Source: Bacteroidales bacterium UBA6428
GTDB taxonomy: Bacteria; Bacteroidota; Bacteroidia; Bacteroidales; UBA932
Assembly: GCA_002437305.1 (NCBI GenBank)
Contig: DJOW01000057.1
Location: 1 to 25,656, forward strand
Length of the DNA: 25,656 nucleotides
Direction of reading: 5' to 3'
The position numbers and the translations under genes are program-made. The notes under the pieces are model-generated. The model was not told where the DNA came from. It ran no database searches and worked only from the letters and a program-made list of their open reading frames with translations. Positions 6,029 to 14,476 of this stretch are shown here, piece after piece (within the stretch, counting starts at the first letter, position 1; each line of letters starts with the position of its first letter).

Positions 6029-7027
6029 ATGAAAGTAGCAGTTGTTGGTGTGACCGGCCTGGTAGGAACCAGGATGGTCGAAGTCCTCGGAGAGAGGCAT
6101 TTTCCTGTGAGCGAGTTCATCCCCGTCGCTTCGGAGAAATCTGTGGGAAAGAAAGTGGTTTTCGGTGGCCGTGAGTGTCCGGTCGTGACCGCCGAAGAGG
6201 CGATCGCCAGAAGGCCTGGGCTGGCTTTGTTCTCCGCCGGAGCCGAGATCTCACGCGAATATGCTCCAAAATTCGCCGAGGTCGGGTGCCGGGTCATAGA
6301 CAACTCATCCTGCTGGAGGATGGATCCGACCAAGAAACTGGTTATCCCTGAGATCAACGCGTCTGTACTGACATCCGATGATCGGATCATAGCCAATCCG
6401 AACTGTTCCACGATCCAGATGCTTCTTCCATTGGCCCCTCTTCACCGGAAGTACGTGATAAAGAGGATTGTGGTCTCCACCTACCAGAGCGTCACCGGAT
6501 CGGGCAATGCCGCTGTGGCTCAGATGAATGCCGAGAGGGAAGGTAAGAAATGGGGCGAGTATCCGGCCTTCTACCACTATCCGATCGATGAGAACATCAT
6601 TCCTCAAATCGATGACTTTCTTGATAACGGCTACACAAAGGAGGAGATGAAGATGGTCAACGAGACCCATAAGATTCTTGATGACTATTCTATAGGGGTG
6701 AGCCCGACAACCGCGCGCGTCCCGGTGCTTGGCGGCCATTCCGAGTCGATCAACCTTGAATTCGAAAACGACTTCACATTGGATGATGTCCGCGGCATCT
6801 GGTCCGCGACCCCTGGCGTCACTGTCCAGGATGATCCTTCGCATAATGTTTATCCGATGCCTCTTTTCTCTTTAGGCAAGGATGATGTGTTCGTCGGTCG
6901 CCTTCGCAGGGATCCGTCAGTGAGGTTCGGGCTGAATTTCTGGTGCGTCAGCGACAACATCCGCAAGGGTGCCGCCACAAACGCTGTCCAGATCGCGCAG
7001 TACCTCCTCGAAAAAGGATTACTTTAA
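6029..7027 (+). CDS. asd: Aspartate-semialdehyde dehydrogenase
   Basis: Asd reduces beta-aspartyl phosphate to aspartate semialdehyde with NADPH. This is the branch point to lysine, diaminopimelate (hence peptidoglycan), threonine and methionine. The 332-aa sequence shows the Rossmann motif VGVTGLVG (6-13), the catalytic cysteine C126 in NPNCST, Q153 in TYQSVTGSG, and the acid/base H237 in GGHSES. The length is typical of the bacterial enzyme. It starts only 17 nt after a terminator-like hairpin, which may attenuate its expression. A 19-bp perfect inverted repeat separates it from the convergent galE. Confidence 0.97.
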   Translation: MKVAVVGVTGLVGTRMVEVLGERHFPVSEFIPVASEKSVGKKVVFGGRECPVVTAEEAIARRPGLALFSAGAEISREYAPKFAEVGCRVIDNSSCWRMDPTKKLVIPEINASVLTSDDRIIANPNCSTIQMLLPLAPLHRKYVIKRIVVSTYQSVTGSGNAAVAQMNAEREGKKWGEYPAFYHYPIDENIIPQIDDFLDNGYTKEEMKMVNETHKILDDYSIGVSPTTARVPVLGGHSESINLEFENDFTLDDVRGIWSATPGVTVQDDPSHNVYPMPLFSLGKDDVFVGRLRRDPSVRFGLNFWCVSDNIRKGAATNAVQIAQYLLEKGLL

Positions 7028-7047
7028 GAACAGGATAACTTCAAATC

Positions 7048-7093
7048 AAGAGGCTTCCGGGAACGTACAGCACAACGTTCCCGGAAGCCTCTT
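7048..7093. terminator. 19-bp perfect inverted repeat between asd and galE
   Basis: The arms 7048-7066 and 7075-7093 are perfectly complementary over 19 bp with an 8-nt loop (ACAGCACA). The element lies between convergent genes, 20 nt after asd and 15 nt after galE, and probably works as a bidirectional terminator or 3' RNA-stabilising hairpin. T runs on either side are weak. Confidence 0.7.
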
Positions 7094-7108
7094 ATTCTGA
7101 ATCTTGTA

Positions 7109-8149
7109 TTACCTGCCGGCCTGTTCCTTTCCAGCCAGATGCTTTTCCCAAGCCCATGCCGAGGCCAGCGTCTCCTCGATGGAGCGTTCCGCCTTCCATC
7201 CAAGCTCTTTGTTGGCGAGTGTAGGATCAGCCCAAATCGCTGTCACGTCTCCTGCCCGGCGTGGTGCGAACTTATAGTTCAGTCTCAAGCCGTTGGCCTT
7301 TTCGAACGCCTTGATGAGCTCCATGACCGACAGCGGCTTGCCTGTGCCGATGTTGAAGATTTCATATTCCTTCTTCATCTTGCCGTCAAGCATCCTGCGC
7401 ACCGCGAAGACATGCGCCTTGGCGAGATCCACGATGTCGATGAAGTCCCTCTGGCATGTGCCGTCGGGGGTCGGGTAGTCGTTGCCGAAGACCGAGAGGC
7501 ATGCCCGTTTGCCGATGGCTGTCTGCGTGATGTAAGGGACAAGGTTGTTCGGCACGCCGCGCGGAAGCTCTCCGATAAGCGCGGAAGGATGCGCTCCGAT
7601 CGGGTTGAAGTACCTCAGCGCGATTCCCTTGACATTTGAATATGCCTTGACGGAGTCCCTGAGGATGTCCTCGCACATCTGCTTTGTGTTCCCGTAAGGT
7701 GACGTTGCTGGCTGCCTCGGAGACTCCTCGGTCACAGGGAGTTTCCCGGGCTCGCCGTAAACCGTTGCGGAGGAGGAGAAAAGGATGTTCTCGCAGCAAT
7801 GCTTCCTTGCGGTCTCAATGACATTCATGAAAGACTCGAGGTTGTTCATGTAGTACTTAAGGGGTTCACTGACAGACTCCCCGACTGCCTTGAATCCGGC
7901 GAAATGGATCACGGCGTCGATCTTGTTCGCAGTGAACAGCAATTCGGTGGCGACAGGGTCGCAGAAATCCATTTTGACGAAAGGGATGTCCTCTCTTCCG
8001 GTGATCTTCTTAACGCCTTCGAAGCAGGTCTCGTCGCAGTTGGACATGTTGTCAGCCACGATCACGTCGTACCCGGCTTCAATGAGCTCGACAGTCACAT
8101 GACTTCCGATGAATCCGGCGCCGCCGGACACAAGAACGCATTTTTTCAT
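7109..8149 (-). CDS. galE: UDP-glucose 4-epimerase
   Basis: GalE interconverts UDP-glucose and UDP-galactose (Leloir pathway and sugar-nucleotide supply for surface polysaccharides) using bound NAD. The 346-aa protein is an extended short-chain dehydrogenase: GGAGFIGS (9-16) binds NAD, S127 and Y152-x3-K156 form the catalytic set, and the GalE-specific blocks LRYFNPIGAHPS and NLVPYITQ follow. The end of the protein, with ADPTLANKELGW, is also typical. The ATG at 8149 is the only start that keeps the Rossmann motif at the right distance. The gene is divergent from dacB, across 88 bp, and seems monocistronic. Confidence 0.96.
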   Translation of the reverse strand: MKKCVLVSGGAGFIGSHVTVELIEAGYDVIVADNMSNCDETCFEGVKKITGREDIPFVKMDFCDPVATELLFTANKIDAVIHFAGFKAVGESVSEPLKYYMNNLESFMNVIETARKHCCENILFSSSATVYGEPGKLPVTEESPRQPATSPYGNTKQMCEDILRDSVKAYSNVKGIALRYFNPIGAHPSALIGELPRGVPNNLVPYITQTAIGKRACLSVFGNDYPTPDGTCQRDFIDIVDLAKAHVFAVRRMLDGKMKKEYEIFNIGTGKPLSVMELIKAFEKANGLRLNYKFAPRRAGDVTAIWADPTLANKELGWKAERSIEETLASAWAWEKHLAGKEQAGR

Positions 8150-8224
8150 CTTATGAATATTTTAGTTTAATCCTATCCACGTTATTGCAGTTCGCAATCC
8201 GGTGCAAATTTAATAAATATACGC

Positions 8225-8232
8225 TATTTTTG
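8225..8232 (+). promoter_or_regulatory. -7 box (TATTTTTG) of dacB
   Basis: TATTTTTG matches TAnnTTTG and ends 5 nt before the dacB ATG, predicting a nearly leaderless transcript. No TTTG is found at the expected -33 position. Confidence 0.6.
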
Positions 8233-8237
8233 TACTC

Positions 8238-9776
8238 ATGAAACCAACATTATCAAAACAAGCTTTTGTCTGCGTTTTGGCCTTGTCCTGTGTGGTGTCA
8301 TCCGCCCAGGTCCCGGTGTCTGGGCTGAAATCCAAGTCCAAGGCACAGAGGTACATAGAGATGGTTGCCAAAAATGACATCCTTAAATCCTCGGTCTTCG
8401 GTGTCCTGGCCGTGACTCAGGCGGGAGACACCCTTGCGGCATTGAACAGCTCCCAGCGGATGATCCCGGCCTCAACCATGAAGCTTATAACCACCGGACT
8501 TGCCATCCATCAACTTGGGCCTGACTTCAAGTACGTCACCAGAATCGGCCATGACGGATCTGTAAAGGATGGAGTTCTGGACGGGGATCTCTACATTGTC
8601 GGGGGCGGTGATCCCACTATTGCCTCGAAGGATTCCATCGCGATTCCCCGTGACAAACTGTTCGGACTGTGGAAGTCATTCCTGGACAAGGCCGGCATAA
8701 GGAAAATCAATGGCAGGGTGATCGGTGACGGACGCTATTTCGATGGACCGATGGAGCATGACACCTGGAGCTATCAAGACATAGGCACGGCCTACGGAGC
8801 CGGCCTCAACGGGCTGAGTTTCTACGAGAACGCCCAGGATTTCAAGGTGAGCGCCGGCCCTGCCGTAGGATCGCCGGTCAACATCAAGGTCTCCTTTCCG
8901 GAGACTCCGTGGATGAATTATAGGTTTCCATGCCGGACAGCCCCGGCCGGCACCGGTGACCAACTTTACCTGTTCAACACCGAATTCGCCCCTTACGCTG
9001 AAGTCAGAGGCTCGTTCGCCATTGACCGCAAGCCCAGGACGGAGGAGTTCAGCAACAGGTATGGAGCCTACACATGCGCTCATTATTTCAGCGAGTATCT
9101 GAAGTCGAACGGCATACCTGTGGCCGGCGGCGCAGCAGACATTCGCCTTGGCAGGGTCCGTTCCAACCTCTCTTCCAATGAATATGGCCCTTACGCCAAG
9201 GGAGTCGATGAGATGACCATGCTTGGCCAGACATATTCTCCGACCTTAAGCGGCATCGCCCTGGAGACAAATCTGAAAAGCGACAACTTCTACGCGGAGA
9301 CGCTTTTCCGTACTTTGGGGAGGAGACTTCATCACTCCGCCTCCTACGACTCTTCCTACTTGGCGGTGAATGAGGTGATGAAAAGCCTTGGAGTGGCCGA
9401 TGGGGATGTCCGGATAGTGGACGGAAGCGGTTTGGCCCGCCACAACTACCTGTCCCCATCCTTCTTTGCGCGTTTCCTTTCGGCTATGATGGACAGCCCG
9501 TACTTCGGTGATTATGTCCAGACAATCGCCAGTCCTGGAGACCGTCACTACGAGTCTCGGCTTCGTGAGGCTCCGGAGACGGTCAAGGCCCGGGTGCACC
9601 TTAAGAGCGGATCGATGAATGGAGTACGCTGCTTCAGCGGCTACATCGAACCCGGCTCGGGCTCCAAATCCGACACTATCATCTTCTCCATCATGACCAA
9701 CAACTCATTGGCTCCGGCCTCCAGAATTGATCCTGTTATCGATCGCATCATCGCCTTGCTGGCGGCGGACAACTAG
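8238..9776 (+). CDS. dacB: D-alanyl-D-alanine carboxypeptidase/endopeptidase (PBP4, DacB)
   Basis: PBP4 (peptidase family S13) removes terminal D-Ala and cuts D-Ala-meso-DAP cross-links in periplasmic peptidoglycan. The 512-aa product has a signal peptide with a likely cleavage after SSA23. The three active-site motifs of penicillin-binding proteins are in place: S79-x2-K82 (ASTMK), S348-D349-N350, and K456-S457-G458. The roughly 265 residues between the first two motifs hold the inserted domains typical of class C low-molecular-weight PBPs. It is convergent with the NlpC/P60 gene, another peptidoglycan hydrolase. The 103-nt gap after it has no clear terminator. Confidence 0.95.
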   Translation: MKPTLSKQAFVCVLALSCVVSSAQVPVSGLKSKSKAQRYIEMVAKNDILKSSVFGVLAVTQAGDTLAALNSSQRMIPASTMKLITTGLAIHQLGPDFKYVTRIGHDGSVKDGVLDGDLYIVGGGDPTIASKDSIAIPRDKLFGLWKSFLDKAGIRKINGRVIGDGRYFDGPMEHDTWSYQDIGTAYGAGLNGLSFYENAQDFKVSAGPAVGSPVNIKVSFPETPWMNYRFPCRTAPAGTGDQLYLFNTEFAPYAEVRGSFAIDRKPRTEEFSNRYGAYTCAHYFSEYLKSNGIPVAGGAADIRLGRVRSNLSSNEYGPYAKGVDEMTMLGQTYSPTLSGIALETNLKSDNFYAETLFRTLGRRLHHSASYDSSYLAVNEVMKSLGVADGDVRIVDGSGLARHNYLSPSFFARFLSAMMDSPYFGDYVQTIASPGDRHYESRLREAPETVKARVHLKSGSMNGVRCFSGYIEPGSGSKSDTIIFSIMTNNSLAPASRIDPVIDRIIALLAADN

Positions 9777-9879
9777 TCAAAGCGACACGGCAGGCCATCG
9801 GTTCCGCCGCATCCGGGAGAGCATGTCGCCTGAAAGCGCCGGTACATTGGCATGCCACCGTAGGTCCGCGGCGATGCGA

Positions 9880-10950
9880 TTATTCCTGAGGAAAGTAGAA
9901 AGGACTCAGGAGTGTCGAGACTATTCCTGAGCCAGGTTCATCTATGTGGCCGACAATCCGTCGCGCCCTCACGGGGCGGCGCTCGTAGAAATCTGTCTCT
10001 GAGGGGTCAAGCGAATTGATGTGCACGACCTGCGCGGAATGGATGAACCTCCCGTTCCCGATGTACATGCCCACATGGGTGACACGTTCCTTTGTACTGT
10101 CGGTGGCTGCCTTGCCCCAGAACAAAAGATCCCCGGGAAGCAGCCCGCCCCAGTCAACCTCGCCGTTGTCCTTGAATATCCTTACGTCCTCTCCGGTCCT
10201 TGCCTGTTGCGAGGCGTTGCGGGGAAGCAGCACCCCGTTGGCGAAGAACACGCTGCGCGTGAAGCCGCTGCAATCCACGTTTTTTATCGATGTCCCGCCC
10301 CACATGTACGGAACGCCCAGAAACCGGTAGCCTGTGGCGATAAGATCCTGCCTGAAATCATTTTCCGCCGATGTCCCGGCCTTTCTGTCTTTGGCCCACT
10401 GGTAGAACACCGCGACATCTTTTGCCGGGACATAGCCTGTCTTGCCGGACGGGAGCACAACTCCGGAAAACTTTTTTCTCTGTACGGCCCGTCCTTCATC
10501 ATGGCCGTTGTGTTTCCCTTGAGAAGTTGTCCTGATTTCGTACAGGATCCGCACGATGTCCCCAAGCACAAGATCGGAGATGATTCGTGAATCCGTTGAG
10601 GGTCCTTCGTAGACGTGGGTGAAATCACTGGTGCAGATGTATTTAGGCGCCTCCAGATAATCCTTTAGCTCTTCCTCGTCCATCGGAACAAGTCCGCTCT
10701 CGTTCACCCAGGCCGTGTAGGGCTCCGGAGTCTTGATCTTGGTCCAATAGCCTGACCTGCCGAGGATTTCCGCGACTGTGCCCATCAGAGCCTGATCTCC
10801 GAGTTCGGCGGCGTAGTCTGGAGCCTCGCGCATGAAATTGGCGGAAAACTCTACCACCGCCCATTGTTTATTTGACTCCTGGGCGGATGCCGCTGAATAA
10901 GACAACATCAAAACCGCCCCGAAAGTCAGGATCTTAGAAAAGGTGACCAT
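9880..10950 (-). CDS. SH3b-NlpC/P60 peptidoglycan endopeptidase (YkfC-like)
   Basis: This 356-aa secreted protein has a signal peptide (cleavage probably after ASA23), two SH3b-like domains (about 28-100 and 105-190) and a C-terminal NlpC/P60 cysteine peptidase domain (about 205-345). The catalytic triad is visible: C227 in VDCSGF, H292 in THVGMY, and H310 in VHINS. The architecture resembles the Bacteroides YkfC-type gamma-D-glutamyl-L-diamino acid endopeptidases, which act on muropeptides with a free N-terminal L-Ala. That substrate is inferred from architecture. It probably acts in the periplasm in cell-wall recycling, next to dacB. It is divergent from the radical SAM gene, across 100 bp. 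Confidence 0.92.
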   Translation of the reverse strand: MVTFSKILTFGAVLMLSYSAASAQESNKQWAVVEFSANFMREAPDYAAELGDQALMGTVAEILGRSGYWTKIKTPEPYTAWVNESGLVPMDEEELKDYLEAPKYICTSDFTHVYEGPSTDSRIISDLVLGDIVRILYEIRTTSQGKHNGHDEGRAVQRKKFSGVVLPSGKTGYVPAKDVAVFYQWAKDRKAGTSAENDFRQDLIATGYRFLGVPYMWGGTSIKNVDCSGFTRSVFFANGVLLPRNASQQARTGEDVRIFKDNGEVDWGGLLPGDLLFWGKAATDSTKERVTHVGMYIGNGRFIHSAQVVHINSLDPSETDFYERRPVRARRIVGHIDEPGSGIVSTLLSPFYFPQE

Positions 10951-10964
10951 TGTAAATAATTTTG

Positions 10965-10996
10965 TTTGTAAAAATATTCACAATTCATTAGTTTTG
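10965..10996 (+). promoter_or_regulatory. Promoter of radical SAM gene
   Basis: TTTG (10965-10968), 20 nt, TAGTTTTG (10989-10996) is a good Bacteroidetes promoter match. The leader to the ATG at 11051 would be about 50 nt. Confidence 0.7.
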
Positions 10997-11050
10997 CAAG
11001 GGGATTATCGTTCTTATTGACCCCGAGGCTTGTGTGCCGAGGGTTGTTGT

Positions 11051-12061
11051 ATGGAATTTTCAGAAGGCAAAAGGTACAATTCATTCGTCGGCTACTACCG
11101 CCGCAAGTATGGAGAACGGCTTCAGAAACTGGTTCTTGACGCCGGATTCTCATGCCCTAACCGGGATGGAACCCTTGGCAGGGGCGGGTGCACCTATTGC
11201 GACAACGCGGCGTTTCATCCCGGTTACAGCACGCCGGGGAAACCTCTTTTGGATCAGATTGATGAAGGTGTGGGGTTCCAGAAGGTCCGTTATCCGAGGG
11301 TCAAGCACTATCTTGCTTATTTTCAGGCATATTCAAACACATATGCCCCACTCAGGAGGCTGAGGTCCCTTTATGAGGAGGTCCTTGGTCATCCTGAGGT
11401 TGTCGGCATCGTGATCGGTACCCGTCCCGATTGTGTCGATGAGGAGAAGTTGGATTACCTGGCCGCCCTTGCCGAAGGTGAAGTCCTTAAAGATTGGCAT
11501 AGATCATTGGCGGGTGCCGCTTCTGTCCCCGGGGGCCATGAATCACAATTGACGGCTCCCATCGTTGTCGTTGAGTACGGCATCGAGTCCTGCCACGACA
11601 AGACTTTGAGCCACATCAACAGGGGGCATGACTTCGCGTGCGCCCGCCGTGCGGTTGAGATGACTGCTTCCAGAGGCATTGACACAGGTGCCCACTTCAT
11701 CCTCGGACTTCCTGGCGAGACTCCGGGGATGCTGCTTGACCAATGCGGCATGATATCTTCCCTCCCGTTGCGCTCAGTGAAGTTCCATCAGCTCCAGATT
11801 GTCAAAGGTACCGTCATGGAGAATGAATATTCCACTGATCCTCTGGCTTTCTATCGTCCCGGCCTTGACGAGTATCTTGATCTGGTCACCGACATCCTTG
11901 AGCGTCTGCGCCCTGATCTGTACATCGAGCGTGTGGCGGGAGAGGTGCCGCCTCGCTTTGTCAACGACACTCCTTGGGGGCTTGTCCGCAATTTCGACAT
12001 CCTCCGTCTTTTGGACAAACGTCTTGAGCGGCGGAACACTTGGCAGGGCAGGTTGTATTAA
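11051..12061 (+). CDS. Radical SAM protein, TIGR01212 (YhcC/YtqA) family
   Basis: The 336-aa protein is a radical SAM enzyme of the YhcC/YtqA group. Its 4Fe-4S cysteines are C35, C47 and C50 within AGFSCPNRDGT and GGCTYC, the unusually wide first spacing characteristic of this family. Later family blocks such as VEYGIES, INRGHD and FILGLPGE are present. The family has an Elp3-like core and no firmly known substrate, as far as I know. A segment of about 25 residues (roughly 143-168, from LKDWHRSL to LTAP) looks inserted before VVVEYG relative to the usual sequence. A TTG start at 11030 is possible, but the ATG fits the family N-terminus. guaB follows after 69 nt with its own promoter box. Confidence 0.88.
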   Translation: MEFSEGKRYNSFVGYYRRKYGERLQKLVLDAGFSCPNRDGTLGRGGCTYCDNAAFHPGYSTPGKPLLDQIDEGVGFQKVRYPRVKHYLAYFQAYSNTYAPLRRLRSLYEEVLGHPEVVGIVIGTRPDCVDEEKLDYLAALAEGEVLKDWHRSLAGAASVPGGHESQLTAPIVVVEYGIESCHDKTLSHINRGHDFACARRAVEMTASRGIDTGAHFILGLPGETPGMLLDQCGMISSLPLRSVKFHQLQIVKGTVMENEYSTDPLAFYRPGLDEYLDLVTDILERLRPDLYIERVAGEVPPRFVNDTPWGLVRNFDILRLLDKRLERRNTWQGRLY

Positions 12062-12109
12062 AGAAATCAAACCTTCCTTGATGCAAGTCTACTATTGCGT
12101 GAAAATTAT

Positions 12110-12117
12110 TATATTTG
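12110..12117 (+). promoter_or_regulatory. -7 box (TATATTTG) of the guaB operon
   Basis: TATATTTG matches TAnnTTTG and lies 13 nt before the ATG at 12131. No TTTG is seen at the expected -33 distance. It probably drives the four-gene unit guaB to the OstA-like gene. Confidence 0.55.
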
Positions 12118-12130
12118 TCAAATTTATTTG

Positions 12131-13606
12131 ATGACAATGGCGAAGTTTGTAAACAGAGAGATTCCCGAAGGCCTCACCTTCGATGACGTGTTGCTGGTTC
12201 CGGCACATTCCGATGTCCTTCCCCGTGACGTTGATGTCACCACGTATTTCACAACAGACATAAAGCTTCACACTCCGATCGTGTCGGCCGCTATGGACAC
12301 GGTGACGGAGGCAGATCTTGCCATAGCCATGGCAAGGGCCGGAGGTATCGGAGTGATCCATAAGAATATGACAATTGAGAAGCAGTGTGAGCAGGTCCGC
12401 CACGTGAAAAGGGCTGAGAACGGGATGATCTACGATCCTGTCACCATAGGTCCGGACGCTACCGTAGGCAATGCCCTAGCCATGATGAAGAAACATCACA
12501 TAGGAGGCATCCCTGTGGTGGACGCGAACGGCTTCCTGATCGGCATCGTCACGAACCGTGACCTCCGTTTCCAAGAGGACATGCAGGAGCCGATTTCCAT
12601 GATCATGACCAAGGACAATCTTGTGACCGCGCCTAAAGGCATCACTCTGGCCCAAGCCACCAAGATCCTGCAGCACAGCAAGGTCGAGAAGCTTCCGGTT
12701 GTGGACAATGACGGAAAACTTGTAGGCCTTATCACGTACAAGGATCTCATGAAGATCAAGGATAACCCTATCGCGTCCAAGGACAGCAAAGGCCGTCTTC
12801 TGGTGGCCGCCGCCGCCGGTATCAAATCCGACACTATCGAGAGGATCGGCATGCTGATAGACGCGGGAGCCGACGCAGTGGTGCTTGACACCGCCCACGG
12901 CCATTCCGAAGGTGTGCTTAGGATGATAAGGAAAGCTTGCGAGGTTTACAAAGACTTCCAGATAGTGGCGGGAAATGTGGCGACGGCTGCCGGAGCCAAG
13001 GCGCTTGCCGACGCCGGGGTAAAGGCTGTCAAGGTCGGAATCGGTCCGGGTTCTATCTGTACGACAAGAATAATCGCAGGAATCGGTGTCCCGCAGCTCA
13101 CGGCTGTGATGGAGGCCGCTGAAGCCCTTAAGGGAACCGGCGTTCCGGTCATCGCGGATGGCGGCATAAGATATTCCGGAGACATAGTCAAGGCTCTCGC
13201 CGCAGGCGCGAGCACTATCATGGCCGGATCTCTGCTTGCCGGAACGGAAGAGTCTCCGGGCGAGACCATCATTATGAATGGCCGCCGTTTCAAGTCTTAT
13301 CGTGGAATGGGTTCCCTTGAAGCGATGGAGCAAGGGTCCAGGGACAGGTATTTTCAGGACATGGAGGCAGACATCAAGAAACTTGTTCCGGAAGGAATTG
13401 TGGCCCAGGTGCCTTTCAAGGGCACCGTCTCAGAGGTGGTCTACCAGCTGGTCGGCGGCCTTAGGGCCGGAATGGGCTACTGCGGAGCGCACACGGTCGA
13501 GGATCTGAGGAAGGCGCGGTTCGTCCGCATTACCAACGCGGGTTTCCTGGAAAGTCATCCGCACGATGTCACCATCACAAAGGAGGCACCTAACTATTCA
13601 CGTTAG
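12131..13606 (+). CDS. guaB: IMP dehydrogenase
   Basis: GuaB oxidises IMP to XMP with NAD, the committed step of guanine nucleotide synthesis, in the cytoplasm. The 491-aa product shows GLTFDDVLLVPA at the N-terminus, two CBS domains inserted in the TIM barrel (about 95-215), the catalytic loop GIGPGSICTTR with C310, and the flap motif RGMGSLEAM. The length is standard. The start could also be the ATG at 12137, two codons downstream; a longer frame to 12095 overlaps the promoter box. The gene heads a compact unit: the next gene starts 3 nt after its stop, tying purine synthesis to envelope-biogenesis genes. Confidence 0.97.
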   Translation: MTMAKFVNREIPEGLTFDDVLLVPAHSDVLPRDVDVTTYFTTDIKLHTPIVSAAMDTVTEADLAIAMARAGGIGVIHKNMTIEKQCEQVRHVKRAENGMIYDPVTIGPDATVGNALAMMKKHHIGGIPVVDANGFLIGIVTNRDLRFQEDMQEPISMIMTKDNLVTAPKGITLAQATKILQHSKVEKLPVVDNDGKLVGLITYKDLMKIKDNPIASKDSKGRLLVAAAAGIKSDTIERIGMLIDAGADAVVLDTAHGHSEGVLRMIRKACEVYKDFQIVAGNVATAAGAKALADAGVKAVKVGIGPGSICTTRIIAGIGVPQLTAVMEAAEALKGTGVPVIADGGIRYSGDIVKALAAGASTIMAGSLLAGTEESPGETIIMNGRRFKSYRGMGSLEAMEQGSRDRYFQDMEADIKKLVPEGIVAQVPFKGTVSEVVYQLVGGLRAGMGYCGAHTVEDLRKARFVRITNAGFLESHPHDVTITKEAPNYSR

Positions 13607-13609
13607 CCA

Positions 13610-14476
13610 ATGATGTCCTGGAGGTCTCACATATTCCTTTTGGCCGCCTTTTTGGTGACGGTGTCTTCCTGCAAGGCTGTTTCATCACTTATCCACGATG
13701 GAGAGGTGGTGGCAAAACTAGGAGACCACAAGCTTTACCGTTCAGAACTGGATGACGTTATCCCGAATGGAACGTCGCCACAGGACAGCGTTAACCTCGC
13801 GAACCTCTACATCAATTCATGGGTCAGGGACAAGGCTTTTCTGGACATAGCCCAGCAGCGGCTGTCCAAGGAGGAAAAGGACGTGTCCAAGGAGTTGGAG
13901 GCCTACCGTCAATCGCTTCTGCGGTACCGCTACGAGCAGCACTACATCAACGAAAGACTCGACACCACAGTTTCCAAGGAGCAGATTGAAGAGTATTACG
14001 AGTCGCACAAGGCCTCCTTCAAGCTCGAGCGTCCGATCTTGAAGGCTCGTTTCCTCAACATCTCTAAAGACTCTCCTAACTTTCAGAAGATAAAGAAGTT
14101 GATGTCATCGGACAATGTGGAGGACGTCATGGCGGCTGACAGCGTGGCATTCAATTCCACGCAGCGCTACCACGACTTCTCAAGTGAATGGATCGACGCC
14201 GTCAAGCTTGCAGCGGAGTTCGGAGTGGATTATGTTCAGATGCTGTCGCACCGCAATGGGCGGTTCATCGAGATTCCTGACGCGGAAGGCAACGTGTCGG
14301 TTGCGTTTATTGTTGACTTCATCAGGGCTGGAGAGACCGCTCCCGTGGAGTACTGCGAGGGCAGAATCCGGGACATCATCATAAGTGGAAGAAAGCACGA
14401 GCTCCTGACCGGTTTGGAACAGGACTTGATAGAAGACGCCAAGTCTAAAGAGAATTTTGTAATATATTCGAAATGA
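13610..14476 (+). CDS. PpiC/SurA-related lipoprotein
   Basis: This 288-aa lipoprotein has a hydrophobic N-terminus and a lipobox ending at C21 (TVSSC). It resembles the N-terminal chaperone region of SurA/PrsA-type foldases: a short hairpin with VVAKLGDHKLYRSEL, then long helices to about residue 130. A degenerate parvulin-like part follows, in which I cannot find the usual GG-x-LG and ending GyhIi signatures. It is therefore probably a periplasmic, membrane-anchored chaperone rather than an active prolyl isomerase; this is inference. It starts 3 nt after guaB and its stop overlaps the surA start (ATGA at 14473-14476), which implies translational coupling. Confidence 0.85.
   Translation: MMSWRSHIFLLAAFLVTVSSCKAVSSLIHDGEVVAKLGDHKLYRSELDDVIPNGTSPQDSVNLANLYINSWVRDKAFLDIAQQRLSKEEKDVSKELEAYRQSLLRYRYEQHYINERLDTTVSKEQIEEYYESHKASFKLERPILKARFLNISKDSPNFQKIKKLMSSDNVEDVMAADSVAFNSTQRYHDFSSEWIDAVKLAAEFGVDYVQMLSHRNGRFIEIPDAEGNVSVAFIVDFIRAGETAPVEYCEGRIRDIIISGRKHELLTGLEQDLIEDAKSKENFVIYSK

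Noticed and set aside
9777..9879. Terminator between dacB and the NlpC/P60 gene
   Set aside because: No stem followed by a T run is visible in the 103-nt convergent gap. A CCTGAG/CTCAGG pairing falls inside the end of the NlpC/P60 gene and has no T tail.
12476..13333. 285-codon open frame antisense to guaB
   Set aside because: It lies entirely within guaB, has no recognisable domain, and is explained by the codon bias of the sense gene.
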